From the NCBI GenBank assembly GCA_964358485.1, contig CAYHPY010000005.1, positions 1-64,000 on the forward strand: 64,000 bases of DNA, written 5' to 3'. The first letter of the stretch is position 1. Each line of letters starts with the position of its first letter. The notes beneath the pieces were generated by a model, which saw only the letters and a list, made by a program, of their open reading frames with translations, was not told where the DNA came from and ran no database searches. Positions 16,761 through 25,158 of the stretch are shown here, in pieces. The stretch is from CAYHPY01 sp964358485 (GTDB taxonomy: Bacteria; Elusimicrobiota; Elusimicrobia; UBA1565; UBA9628). Position numbers and translations under genes: made by a program.

Positions 16761-17356
16761 GCCCACAGGTCCGGCCGTTTGGTGCAAACGGCGTCCACGC
16801 GGCCCCTCAGTCGCCGGAAATCCCGGATGCGCGACGGAGGATAGCCTTCCACTTCCGGAGACACCAGGCAAATCTTGAAATGCCGGGAGGCGCGTTCCAC
16901 CAAGGAAAGCGCGGGCGGCCGGCCCGAGAAGCAATCCAGCCAGAGCCACTCCGCCTTTCCTTTGAGGCGCGACGCCGACTCCAGGGATTCGTACTCGGAC
17001 ACCCGCAAGGCCACGCGCCGCTCTCCTTGCCGCAAAGCGAGACGAACCGTGGAGGGAAAGCTCAGATCGAGGAAGAAAAAACGCTCGATCCCACGCTCCC
17101 GCAGAAGCTTCAAGGCGGCCCCGTCCAGGCCGTCCTCCTTCGGATTGAGAATCAAAGTTCCCGTGCGTCCTTGCCGGGCCCAGAGGGCCAAATAGGCCTC
17201 CAACGAAGGCCCCGAAGCTTGAGGGTCGTGGGCTAAAAACACTCGACCTCCGCGGGAGCGGAGGTCGACTTCGGCTCCAAGTTCCGTCCCCAAATTTTTC
17301 AATTCGTTAAGCGTATTGACCCGGTGGGCTACAATTTCCGAGGGATCGTTTCTCAT
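16757..17356 (-). CDS. glycerophosphodiester phosphodiesterase-like protein (short)
   Basis: 199 residues, shorter than typical GDPDs of 240-300. The active-site layout of the family is visible: AHR near residue 11, E-V-D at 29-31 and AHD near 43, then a TIM-barrel-like sequence ending in VDAVCTKRPDLW. It overlaps the UnbV gene upstream and the twin nucleotidyltransferase downstream by four bases each. Such short GDPD-like proteins also occur in polysaccharide loci; it may hydrolyse or transfer a phosphodiester-linked group made by the next gene's product. No signal peptide, so probably cytoplasmic. Confidence 0.75.
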   Translation of the reverse strand: MRNDPSEIVAHRVNTLNELKNLGTELGAEVDLRSRGGRVFLAHDPQASGPSLEAYLALWARQGRTGTLILNPKEDGLDGAALKLLRERGIERFFFLDLSFPSTVRLALRQGERRVALRVSEYESLESASRLKGKAEWLWLDCFSGRPPALSLVERASRHFKICLVSPEVEGYPPSRIRDFRRLRGRVDAVCTKRPDLWA

Positions 17357-19587
17357 TTGACTACTTCGACCGAAACCGTTTTTGATCGGGCTTCGAACCC
17401 GTTCTTAGCATAGACCGCTCGCAGGCGGTAAATTCCCAGCCCGTCAAATTTAAACTTCGTTTCAAATTCCCGAAACGGATTTTCGGGAACGGATCGGGCC
17501 GTCAACAGATATTCCCCCGGCGCCAAGGACAAGTCGAGCGAGTCTTCGGCCTTGGCGCCGGATTTGGACCTGCACCGCAAGGCCTTTTCATTTCCCCCGG
17601 GCGCGGTAACGAAGAACTTGAAACCGTGAAATCCGCAGTTGAACCCCGTTTTCACAAAAGAGGGAGCCCGCTCCTTGAAAGCCACGGGCGAGTCCCCCGT
17701 ATTCTGGAACTCCAGACGGTACCGCAAAGGTTCTCCGGCCATGATTTTGGTCTTTTCGATCAGAAACAAAAGCGTCAGCCTCGGCGCTCCCGACTCGGGA
17801 GTCCACCCCGGTCGCGGCTGAAGAACGAGAGCCTTTCGATCTTGAACTTCCGTCAGACTCGGGGGATCGAAAGGCTCGCCCTCAACCACGGTCAGCCGCC
17901 GGTCCGCCGGCACCGCGCCCAAAGACTGCTCGCGCCCGGAGGGCCAGCGGATGCGGACCTCTTCGACGCGCTCCCAGCGCCCCAGCCCGAAATGGCAGGC
18001 CAGGCTGTTCATGGACAAATAGCTTCCCCCCGCCGTGACCAGGCAGGACTGGGTCCGCCCGTCGCCGGTCCGCACCGCCACCTTCGCCCCCACCGCATCC
18101 CGGTTGGATTTTCGCCCGCTCAAGCGGACTTGGAGCCAGTGATTGGAGTTTTGGACGGCGTTGCGCAAGAGCAGGGCCGGACCTCCGTTGGCGTTGACCG
18201 CGATGTCCAGCCGCCCGTCCCGGTCGTAATCGGCGACCGCCGCCCCGCGGGCGTTGATCGAAGCCTGGAAGGCGGGGCCCGCCGCCGCCGTGACCTCGGT
18301 GAAGGTCCCGTCCCCGTCGTTGCGGAACAACTGCATCCTTTGAGGAACCAAGAGCTCCGGAGCCTCGCGTTGTTCAAAGGTGGAGCCGTTGACGATCAGG
18401 ATGTCCTGTCGGCCGTCGTTGTCGTAGTCCAGAAACGCCGTCCCCCAGCCGACGAAGTCGAGCGTCGTCTCGCCCAGCCCCGCCGGGGTGTTGCCGTCGG
18501 AGAAATGCAGGCGCTTGCCCGGGGCGTCCTTGGGGCGCTCGCGTAGGAGGTTGATGTAGAGGCTTTTTTCATGGGCGATCCATTGGGTCACGATCATGTC
18601 CCAATCCCCGTCCCCGTCATAATCCCCCAAGCCCGCCCCCATCGAACTTTTGACGTCCCCCAGCCAGGCCTCGTAGGTGGCGTCCGTGAAGCGCCCCCCG
18701 CCGGCGTTTCGAAACAGCGCGTCGGGCGTCACATCGTCGGCCACGTAGATATCCGGGCGCCAGTCCTCATCCAGGTCGGCGAAGAGGCACTGCATGCCTT
18801 TGCGATCGTCCGCCGCCACCCCGGCCGAGCGGGCGGCCTCCGCGAAGCGGCGCCCGCCCAGATTCCGGTAAAGGCTGTTTCCGGCGGAGGGAAAGGCGAA
18901 GGGGCTCAAGGTGACCGGGATGCTGAAGCCCCCCCGCTCCACGGCGGAGGTCCGGGGCGGGTAATTCCGGTCGAACGCCACATAGCGCGGAACGTACAGA
19001 TCGATCCGGCCGTCGCCGTCATAATCGGCGGCGCAGGCCCCGGCCGACCAACGGGCATCGGCCAGGCCCGCCTCGCGCGTGATCTCGGTGAATTTCCAAT
19101 TCCCGTCGTTGCGGTACAGGAGGCTTCCTTCCCAACCCGTGACCAGCAGATCCGGTCGGCCGTCATTGGCGAAGTCGGCGAATAAACAGCCCATGCCCGA
19201 ACCCCGGCCGCCCACCCCGGCCTTCTGCGTGACGTCTTCAAAAGTCCCGTCGCCCCTATTCCGGTAGAGGGCGTTTTGCGGGTTTGAACCGGGCTCGGCT
19301 TTCTTGGCATCCAAGGGCCGCGCGTTGACCAGATACAGATCCTCGCGGCCGTCCCCGTCCGCGTCCCCCCAACAGGCCCCCGACCCCATGTCCTCCGGGA
19401 GCAGGGACGAGCGCCGCCCTTGGAAATGGCGAAAGGAGATTCCGGCCGGTGTCGCGGCGTCCTCAAAAAACCCCGGCGGCGCGGCCGCCCCCGAGGCGGG
19501 CCCCGAGGCGCGCCGGGACAAAAGCGCCCCCCCGGCCAGCAGGGCCGCCAAGGCCCCCGCCCACGCCCCGGCCTTGCCCATGGTCAA
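17353..19587 (-). CDS. exported FG-GAP/VCBS repeat protein with UnbV (ASPIC) domain
   Basis: 744 residues. Signal peptide or membrane anchor at 5-25 (AGAWAGALAALLAGGALLSR). From 30 to 460 there are several beta-propeller repeats with calcium-binding-like loops (GDADGDGREDLY, DYDGDGRIDLY, DYDGDGDWDM, DYDNDGRQDI, DYDRDGRLDI). Residues of about 475-580 form the UnbV/ASPIC domain (NHWLQVRLSG...NRDAVGAKV, RIRWPSGREQSLG). The last 150 residues look like a beta-sandwich. UnbV proteins often sit beside TPR proteins and multiheme cytochromes, exactly as here. The role is unknown; extracellular binding or scaffolding is likely. Coupled to both neighbours by ATGA overlaps. Confidence 0.87.
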   Translation of the reverse strand: MTMGKAGAWAGALAALLAGGALLSRRASGPASGAAAPPGFFEDAATPAGISFRHFQGRRSSLLPEDMGSGACWGDADGDGREDLYLVNARPLDAKKAEPGSNPQNALYRNRGDGTFEDVTQKAGVGGRGSGMGCLFADFANDGRPDLLVTGWEGSLLYRNDGNWKFTEITREAGLADARWSAGACAADYDGDGRIDLYVPRYVAFDRNYPPRTSAVERGGFSIPVTLSPFAFPSAGNSLYRNLGGRRFAEAARSAGVAADDRKGMQCLFADLDEDWRPDIYVADDVTPDALFRNAGGGRFTDATYEAWLGDVKSSMGAGLGDYDGDGDWDMIVTQWIAHEKSLYINLLRERPKDAPGKRLHFSDGNTPAGLGETTLDFVGWGTAFLDYDNDGRQDILIVNGSTFEQREAPELLVPQRMQLFRNDGDGTFTEVTAAAGPAFQASINARGAAVADYDRDGRLDIAVNANGGPALLLRNAVQNSNHWLQVRLSGRKSNRDAVGAKVAVRTGDGRTQSCLVTAGGSYLSMNSLACHFGLGRWERVEEVRIRWPSGREQSLGAVPADRRLTVVEGEPFDPPSLTEVQDRKALVLQPRPGWTPESGAPRLTLLFLIEKTKIMAGEPLRYRLEFQNTGDSPVAFKERAPSFVKTGFNCGFHGFKFFVTAPGGNEKALRCRSKSGAKAEDSLDLSLAPGEYLLTARSVPENPFREFETKFKFDGLGIYRLRAVYAKNGFEARSKTVSVEVVK

Positions 19588-21533
19588 AGGCCGACCACCG
19601 CCCGGTCCTCGGCCAGATCCGTGACGGGAAAAGTCGTCTTTTTATCGCCGGTGACAAAATCCGCGATGAATTGGTTGAACTTGCGGTAACGCAGGCGGGC
19701 GTTGATCGTCAGCGGCCCACGGACGCCTCTCGGGAGGACCGCCTCGTAGGAGGCGGCGTCGGAATAGCCGACGAAGATGGCCCGCTTGGTCTTTTGCCCC
19801 ACCATGTCCCAAAGGTTGTGGTGCTTGATGTCGCTTCCCCCTTTGTCCACGCCCAAGGCCCGGAAAAAGAACGCTCCCTTGTCCACGTAATTGCGGGCGT
19901 CCAACAGGCCCGACTGGAACACCAGCTTGCCCCGGGCGTCGGAGACGGTGACCTCCAGCCAGGTTTCGATGATGTCGAGCGGCCCCGTGGGCACGCCGTG
20001 CCCGGCTTTGTTGTTGGTCACGAGGACCTGCCACTTCAAACGGCCGCCCGCCGCCTTCGGCCCGAAGATTCGCACCGGAACCGCCGCCCCCTGGGCCCAC
20101 CGGTCCCGAATCTCGGGGATTTCCGTTCTTCCCCTCAACCAATCCTCGGTCTGCCGAACCTGTTCCGCGTCCCCGTTGAGCCATGGGACCGCCTGATTGG
20201 CGCCGATGAAACGGTGGGAGCGATGCTTGCCGTCGGCGCCGCGCGCGGGGTCGCCCCGCGCCGGATCGGTGGAATCGACCAGCCGCATGTGGCAGTCCTT
20301 GCAAGCCAGGGATTTTTCGGGATGGCCGTCCACGTTGTACCGGCCTTTGCGCCAATCGTCGTATTGGTTTTGAAGCTGGACCCAGCCGAAATGGTTGATC
20401 TCCTTATCGATGAACTGCTTGTGGCAGGTGGCGCACAACTCGGCCGTCCCGTGAAAGCTCTTGGAAAAATCCTCCCGATGCGCCCGGGGCAGGGACCGGA
20501 GCAGAAAATAATTCAAATTTTTATCCAACACGCCCGAATAGCCCTCGAACAGATAGTCCCGGGGCGGTTCGAGGACATAATTTCCGTTGCCGTCGGTCTT
20601 TCCGTTGAGGCCCCGAATCGAATGGCAGGCCGCGCAGGAGACGCCTTCCTCGCTGCCGGGCGCGTCCAGGCTCCGGCCGGGATTGATGTCGCCCGCAAGC
20701 AAAGAGACGGGATCGTGGCAGGCGGCGCAATAGCGGGTGGCTTCCCGGCCGTTTTCTTTCGTCATCTTCGTCTCGACGGCCCGGTAGACCAAATCGGTGG
20801 ACGACCAACGGTGGGCGTTGCTTTTCCACTCCTTGTAGATTTGTTCGTGGCAATCTCCGCAAGCCTCCGATCCCATCAGGCGCCTTCGGTCCAGCACCTT
20901 CATCCCGTCCGTCGCGGCGTTGCTCGGGGCAAAAGGGTTCTTTCCGTACTTGAAGCTGTAATCCGGGGGAGGCTCGTCCTTGTAGACGACGGGACGGTAA
21001 ACGGCCGAGAGACCCGCCGTCGCCAGGACCAGGGCCGCGCACGCCCCCCCGCTCCAAGCCGCCAAGCGCCCCGCCGCCCGGGGCCAAGGAGCCGCGTCCT
21101 TGAGCCTGGAGATCGACCGGAACAGGTGATAGCCGATCAGCGCGGCGGAGGCGTAACTGCTCCACAAGTGGAGGGCCGCGGCCGAGGGCGGCAGACGCTC
21201 GCCGAAAGCGGAGCCCCACGCGGCCCAGATTCCCGTCACCGCCGAAAGCGCCGAGGCCGCCAAGGCCGAGTAGCCGATCCACACCATCACGCGTTCCGGC
21301 GAATTGTGGGCCCGGCGGGCGTGGGTCCAGCCGAAGGCCGCGAAGGCGGCGAAAAGAACCAGGCCCCCAGCGGTGTGAAGCAGGACCGAGAATTGGAGCC
21401 ACGCGCTCAAACCCGGCCAAAAAGTCACCGCCGCGCCGGACGCCAATTCGAAGGTGTACAACCCGACCACGATTCCCAAAAGGGGCGCCGCCAACCGTTC
21501 CGCCTTGAGCCCGAGTTCTTCGTCACCAGACAT
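19584..21533 (-). CDS. membrane-anchored pentaheme cytochrome c (c554-like)
   Basis: 649 residues from MSGDEELGL. The first 200 residues contain about five hydrophobic helices (VGLYTFELASGAAVTFW, FSVLLHTAGGLVLFAAF, GYSALAASALSAVTGIWAA, SYASAALIGYHLF, AALVLATAGLSAV), with histidines that could ligate heme b. The rest is periplasmic with five CxxCH sites: CGDCH, CAACH, CAACH, CATCH, CKDCH. The spacing fits the cytochrome c554/multiheme family. A beta-rich C-terminal domain follows (VLVTNNKAGHGVPTGPLDI). It probably moves electrons between the quinone pool and a periplasmic or surface partner. The start overlaps the TPR gene by 11 bases. Confidence 0.87.
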   Translation of the reverse strand: MSGDEELGLKAERLAAPLLGIVVGLYTFELASGAAVTFWPGLSAWLQFSVLLHTAGGLVLFAAFAAFGWTHARRAHNSPERVMVWIGYSALAASALSAVTGIWAAWGSAFGERLPPSAAALHLWSSYASAALIGYHLFRSISRLKDAAPWPRAAGRLAAWSGGACAALVLATAGLSAVYRPVVYKDEPPPDYSFKYGKNPFAPSNAATDGMKVLDRRRLMGSEACGDCHEQIYKEWKSNAHRWSSTDLVYRAVETKMTKENGREATRYCAACHDPVSLLAGDINPGRSLDAPGSEEGVSCAACHSIRGLNGKTDGNGNYVLEPPRDYLFEGYSGVLDKNLNYFLLRSLPRAHREDFSKSFHGTAELCATCHKQFIDKEINHFGWVQLQNQYDDWRKGRYNVDGHPEKSLACKDCHMRLVDSTDPARGDPARGADGKHRSHRFIGANQAVPWLNGDAEQVRQTEDWLRGRTEIPEIRDRWAQGAAVPVRIFGPKAAGGRLKWQVLVTNNKAGHGVPTGPLDIIETWLEVTVSDARGKLVFQSGLLDARNYVDKGAFFFRALGVDKGGSDIKHHNLWDMVGQKTKRAIFVGYSDAASYEAVLPRGVRGPLTINARLRYRKFNQFIADFVTGDKKTTFPVTDLAEDRAVVGL

Positions 21534-22452
21534 GCGCTTGAACCTCCGAAAGCACGATCGTTTCCCCGGCCTCGGCGCCCACCCGATAGGCGTGCGTGCC
21601 GTCCGGCCAGTCCGCCTTGATCGAATCCGCCCGGACGCGCTCCCCGAGTTCGAAACGGACGGGATTAGCACCGGCCTCTTTCCTCAAGATCAGCTTCCCC
21701 GCGAAAACGGTTACGACCGCGTTCCGAGCGGGCTCTTTGGAGGCCGCCCGGACCTCGAGCCAATGCCCCCCGGCCCGTTCGGTGTCCCCCGCGGATGGAA
21801 ACGGCTCCAAAGGCTCGTCATAACGGAACGGGCGCCTGGGGCCGCCTTCGCGGCCCTCCTGCTCGGCAAATCGCCCCAGGAGGGCTTCTCCTTCCGTTTT
21901 CCGCCCGGCGGCAACCAGAGAACGCCCCAGACGGTAAAGGGCGGGGCCGTGCCGGGGGTTGAGTTCCAGGACTTTGCGCAGCTGCTTGCGCGCCGCGGGC
22001 TCCCGGCCCCCGGCTAAAAGGGCCTCCGAGAGCCGAAACCAAATGTCCGCCTCCCCGGGTTCACGCTCCGCCGCTTCCTGGAAGGCTTTGACGGCGTCCT
22101 CCGGCCGCCCGGCGCCCAAACGGGAGCGGCCGAGAAGGTAGCGCGGGCGGGGATTTTTCGGGTCCGCGGCCAGGGCCCCGATCAGGACCCTTTCGGCCTC
22201 GGCGGGCCGCCGCCGGATCAGTCGAAGCAGGCCCAGATTGGAAAGAACCGCCGGATGATTCGGCCGCGACGCCAGGAGCTCGGAGAACTCCCGTTCGGCG
22301 GTTTCCATCATCCCCAACCCCCAATGGGCCACGGCCCGGTGGTGCAGGCCGAGTTCCGCGTCCGAAAGGTCGGAGAAGTCCCCCGCGGTCGCCGGAACCG
22401 CCAAAATCAGGGCCGCCGCCGCGGCCCTAAAGAGCGCGTCCGGAGATTTCAT
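21523..22452 (-). CDS. exported TPR protein with C-terminal beta domain
   Basis: 309 residues. Signal peptide (ALFRAAAAALILAVPATAGD). Five TPR units lie between about 30 and 205 (for example AVAHWGLGMMETAEREFSELL, HPAVLSNLGLLRLIRRRPAEA, PRYLLGRSRLGAGRPEDAVKA). The last 90 residues contain LEVRAASKEPARNAVVTVFAG and IKADWPDGTHAYRVGAEAGE, which resembles part of the UnbV domain of the adjacent protein. It forms the usual TPR/UnbV/cytochrome trio with the two following genes. The start lies within the 3' end of the rSAM-isochorismatase gene (26-base overlap). Confidence 0.82.
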   Translation of the reverse strand: MKSPDALFRAAAAALILAVPATAGDFSDLSDAELGLHHRAVAHWGLGMMETAEREFSELLASRPNHPAVLSNLGLLRLIRRRPAEAERVLIGALAADPKNPRPRYLLGRSRLGAGRPEDAVKAFQEAAEREPGEADIWFRLSEALLAGGREPAARKQLRKVLELNPRHGPALYRLGRSLVAAGRKTEGEALLGRFAEQEGREGGPRRPFRYDEPLEPFPSAGDTERAGGHWLEVRAASKEPARNAVVTVFAGKLILRKEAGANPVRFELGERVRADSIKADWPDGTHAYRVGAEAGETIVLSEVQAHVW

Positions 22453-24073
22453 GAGCTTGGGCGGCGGCCGCCCCGCCGCCCGCCCGAACCGCCTGAACGA
22501 CCTGTTCGGCCTCCTGGATCGACGCGAAACCCCAGGCCATGTTTTTCAAGGACCCGAGGTGCAGTTCCTCGGAGTGCGCCGCGCAGGCGTCCAGGACCGC
22601 GGTCATCCGGATTCCCCGGTCAAAGCCGCTACGCACGGTGGATTCGACGCACAAATTGGTCGCCACGCCGGCGACCGCCAAATCCTTGACCCCATCCTCG
22701 GCCAGGGCCCGGGCCAGCCGGGGGTTGGAGAAGGCGCAGTACCGGTTTTTCTCGAACACCCGCCGCGCCTCCGGCTTCAAGACTTCCGAAAGGCGGGCCT
22801 CGGGAGAACCGCTCCGGCACGCGGTTTTCCACCAATCCGCCATGAGACCGCCCTCGGCGGGATCATCATGCGCGTAAACGCTGAAATAGACCGGACGGCC
22901 CGCCGCCCGAAAGGCCGAAATCAGACGGACCACATTTCCCAGGATGGCCCGCGCCGAGGGGAGATACGCCGGGCTTTGGGGATCGAGAAACAACTCCTGC
23001 ATGTCGATTACAATAAGTCCGGCTTTGCCCGGACGAAGAGGAAAGGTCCGTCTTCGAAATTTTTCAAGTTCCCCCTTCCACGCCGTCGCGCGAGCCGAAA
23101 GAGTATCGGCCCGGACATAACTCAGGGCCTCCTTCAGCCGGTTCTTCGCCATCCGGGCCGCCCGCTCCTTCAAGGCGCCCGACCAAAGCTGGCCGCAGGA
23201 TGTTTCCGCCTGGATCTCCTCGGGCAGGCTGGGGCTCAGGAGCGTCTCGAAACCCCTTCGCCGCAGGTCGCGCGCGTTTTCCAGGACCCGGTCCGGCGCC
23301 TCCACCCAGACATGGGTGGTCCCGCCGCGGTCGGCCGTTGCGGTCGGATTGATCGGGGTGATTTTTACGAAGAATTTCTCCGGGGAGAACAGGGAGGAGA
23401 GTTTTTCCCCGTCGATCGTTTCTCCCACCCCGAGCGCGAAATTGAGGGTCAGCTTCCGGTCCCCCGGCCGGAAAAAAGCCTCGCCATAAGCCGCGATCTC
23501 CTCCAAGGACCACTTTTTGATGGGCACGATCTCCCGGCGCTTTTTCTCATCCAGCGAGTGGAGCGAGAATTGGAGTTGAAAGCGCCCCCCGGCGTAGAGT
23601 TCGTTCTTAAGCTCGATGAGTTCCCGGAAGAAAGGCTCGATGGCGGGACTTTTCGGAGCCACCGTGGAAAGGCTGGGCAGAATGCCGCGCGACGGGAACT
23701 CCCGGGCCAAAAGCCGCAGAGCCTCCAGGACGGCGGGGTTGAGGGAGGGCTCCCCCATGCGCGCGAAATGGATCTTCACCTTCGGATGCCGCGCGATGTC
23801 CAGGAAAGGATTCTCCCAAACCACGCGCCGGACCTGGCTCAACATTTCCTCGGCGCTCAAATTTCCCTGGAAGGCCATCGCTCCGGCGTCGCACATGCGA
23901 CATCCCACCGGGCAGCCGAATTGGGTGGAGATCATCATGACCCACTTCCTGGAAACGGGAACGCCCGGCTCCCGGGTGTCGACGAATTCGGCCAGCCGGT
24001 CCGGGGAGGGTCCCAATTGGGCCAGGTAGAGGGTGGCTAAGCCGGGGAAATGCCTCTGATCGACGATGATCAT
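22427..24073 (-). CDS. RlmN/Cfr-like radical SAM fused to isochorismatase-family hydrolase
   Basis: 548 residues; ATG overlaps the upstream stop (ATGA). Residues 40-320: rSAM with C54-x3-C58-x2-C61 (GCPVGCRMCDAG), FARMGEPSLN (the GMGEP equivalent), and SCGQL with C293. C293 sits where RlmN and Cfr keep the methyl-carrying cysteine (ACGQL). The usual N-terminal RNA-binding part of RlmN is almost absent. Residues 355-535: cysteine-hydrolase domain of the isochorismatase/nicotinamidase type, with IDMQELF (Asp), EKNRYCAF (Lys) and VATNLCVESTVR (nucleophile Cys). I know no such fusion. Function is inferred only at domain level: radical methylation plus amide or ester hydrolysis. Confidence 0.85.
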   Translation of the reverse strand: MIIVDQRHFPGLATLYLAQLGPSPDRLAEFVDTREPGVPVSRKWVMMISTQFGCPVGCRMCDAGAMAFQGNLSAEEMLSQVRRVVWENPFLDIARHPKVKIHFARMGEPSLNPAVLEALRLLAREFPSRGILPSLSTVAPKSPAIEPFFRELIELKNELYAGGRFQLQFSLHSLDEKKRREIVPIKKWSLEEIAAYGEAFFRPGDRKLTLNFALGVGETIDGEKLSSLFSPEKFFVKITPINPTATADRGGTTHVWVEAPDRVLENARDLRRRGFETLLSPSLPEEIQAETSCGQLWSGALKERAARMAKNRLKEALSYVRADTLSARATAWKGELEKFRRRTFPLRPGKAGLIVIDMQELFLDPQSPAYLPSARAILGNVVRLISAFRAAGRPVYFSVYAHDDPAEGGLMADWWKTACRSGSPEARLSEVLKPEARRVFEKNRYCAFSNPRLARALAEDGVKDLAVAGVATNLCVESTVRSGFDRGIRMTAVLDACAAHSEELHLGSLKNMAWGFASIQEAEQVVQAVRAGGGAAAAQAHEISGRAL

Positions 24074-24960
24074 CCGTTCACCAAAAATTTCTCGCACTCC
24101 ATCCCCGCCCTGATCCCGTCGGCGGCGGCGGCGGAGACCTGGTGGAAGCTTTCGGGACGGATGTCGCCCGCCGAGAAAAAACCCGGAGGCGGGTTCCGCC
24201 AGCCGGCCGCGACGCGCTCCGGCGCCTTGCCGATCAAAACGAACAGGGCCGCGACCTCCAGATCCGCCGCCTCCCCCGTTTTCAAATGAAGCGTCTTTAC
24301 GCGCTCAAGCCCCGCGCGCCCCCCCGGCCCGATGGCCCGGCTCACGACCGTGTCGGTCAAAAGCCGGACGTTCGGACTTGCCGCGAGGCGGTCTTGCAGG
24401 AGCCGGATGGCCCTCAGGCGGTCGCCCCGGTGGATCAGGAAGACCCGGTCGGCGAACCGGGACAACAGCAAGGCCTGGTGGGCCGCGGTATCCCCTCCAC
24501 CGACGACCGCCACCCGCTTTCCGGCAAAACGCGGCGCTCGCTCGAAGGCGCAATGGTAAATCCCGGCCCCCATAAACTTGCCTTCCCCGGGCAGGCCCAA
24601 GGTGCGGAAATTGGCTCCGGCGCAGGAAATGACGGCCCGGGCCGCGATGGAGCCGGCGTCCGTGTCCACCCGAAAGCCCCCGCCCGTTCGGGCGATTTTT
24701 TCCGCCCGGGCCCGCTCGGTTTTCAGCCGCCAGCGCCTGCCTTGGAGCTGGAACCGCCGCATCAGCTCCTTGCCGGAGATTCCGTCCGGAAAGCCGGGGT
24801 AATTTTCGATCCAGGCGATGCGGCGCGCCTGCCCGCCCACGGCCCCCTTTTCCAGGAGGACCGTATTCCACCCCGCCCGGGCCAAATACATCCCGGCGGA
24901 CAAACCCGCGGGACCTCCCCCGATAATCGCCACGTCCAAGACGCCCTTCAAATGGCCCAA
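24070..24960 (-). CDS. thioredoxin-reductase-like flavoprotein lacking the CxxC pair
   Basis: About 296 residues from a TTG; TTG or GTG at 24939 or 24933 are possible alternatives since no strong ribosome site is seen. The fold is that of TrxR: FAD motif DVAIIGGGPAGLSAGMYLARAG, NYPGFPDGISGKEL, NAD(P)H motif KRVAVVGGGDTAAHQALLL, and GFFSAGDIRPES. Where TrxR has CATCD this protein has HCAFE, so only one Cys of the redox pair remains. It is more likely a ferredoxin/flavodoxin-linked or other oxidoreductase than a disulphide reductase. As first gene of the cluster it might supply electrons to the downstream rSAM enzymes (inference). Confidence 0.8.
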   Translation of the reverse strand: MGHLKGVLDVAIIGGGPAGLSAGMYLARAGWNTVLLEKGAVGGQARRIAWIENYPGFPDGISGKELMRRFQLQGRRWRLKTERARAEKIARTGGGFRVDTDAGSIAARAVISCAGANFRTLGLPGEGKFMGAGIYHCAFERAPRFAGKRVAVVGGGDTAAHQALLLSRFADRVFLIHRGDRLRAIRLLQDRLAASPNVRLLTDTVVSRAIGPGGRAGLERVKTLHLKTGEAADLEVAALFVLIGKAPERVAAGWRNPPPGFFSAGDIRPESFHQVSAAAADGIRAGMECEKFLVNG

Positions 24961-25044
24961 ATGTTAACTAATCCCACGACGGCGGTCCGTTCCCAAATGG
25001 GCCGTGGATGAGAACTCGATGGCGGGGCTGATTATGTCGCGGAC

Positions 25045-25079
25045 GATAAAATCACCTTCGCCGCGGAGGTGATTTTATC
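25045..25079. repeat. 13-bp perfect inverted repeat in a divergent promoter region
   Basis: GATAAAATCACCT (25045-25057) and its exact complement (25067-25079) flank a 9-base GC loop; an outer GGA/TCC pair extends the stem after one mismatch. It lies between the minus-strand operon starting at 24960 and the plus-strand promoter at 25110. It may be an operator or a transcript hairpin separating the two units. The AT-rich arms stand out against the GC-rich surroundings. Confidence 0.65.
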
Positions 25080-25109
25080 CTCCGGAACAAATCGGCAAGG
25101 CAAACAACC

Positions 25110-25138
25110 TTGACGCCCCCCGGAAGTCGAGCTACACT
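25110..25138 (+). promoter_or_regulatory. sigma70-type promoter of the B12-rSAM gene at 25159
   Basis: TTGACG (25110-25115), a 17-bp spacer, then TACACT (25133-25138). It is one of the two clearest -35/-10 pairs in the window. Transcription would start near 25145, leaving a leader of about 14 nt before the ATG at 25159. Confidence 0.7.
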
Positions 25139-25158
25139 GGACCCAAGCCCCCAATCCG

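Noticed and set aside
22427..24073. Ribosomal RNA methyltransferase RlmN
   Set aside because: The two cysteine motifs fit, but the N-terminal RNA-binding part is missing and an isochorismatase domain is fused.
24070..24960. Thioredoxin reductase TrxB
   Set aside because: The redox CxxC is reduced to one Cys.
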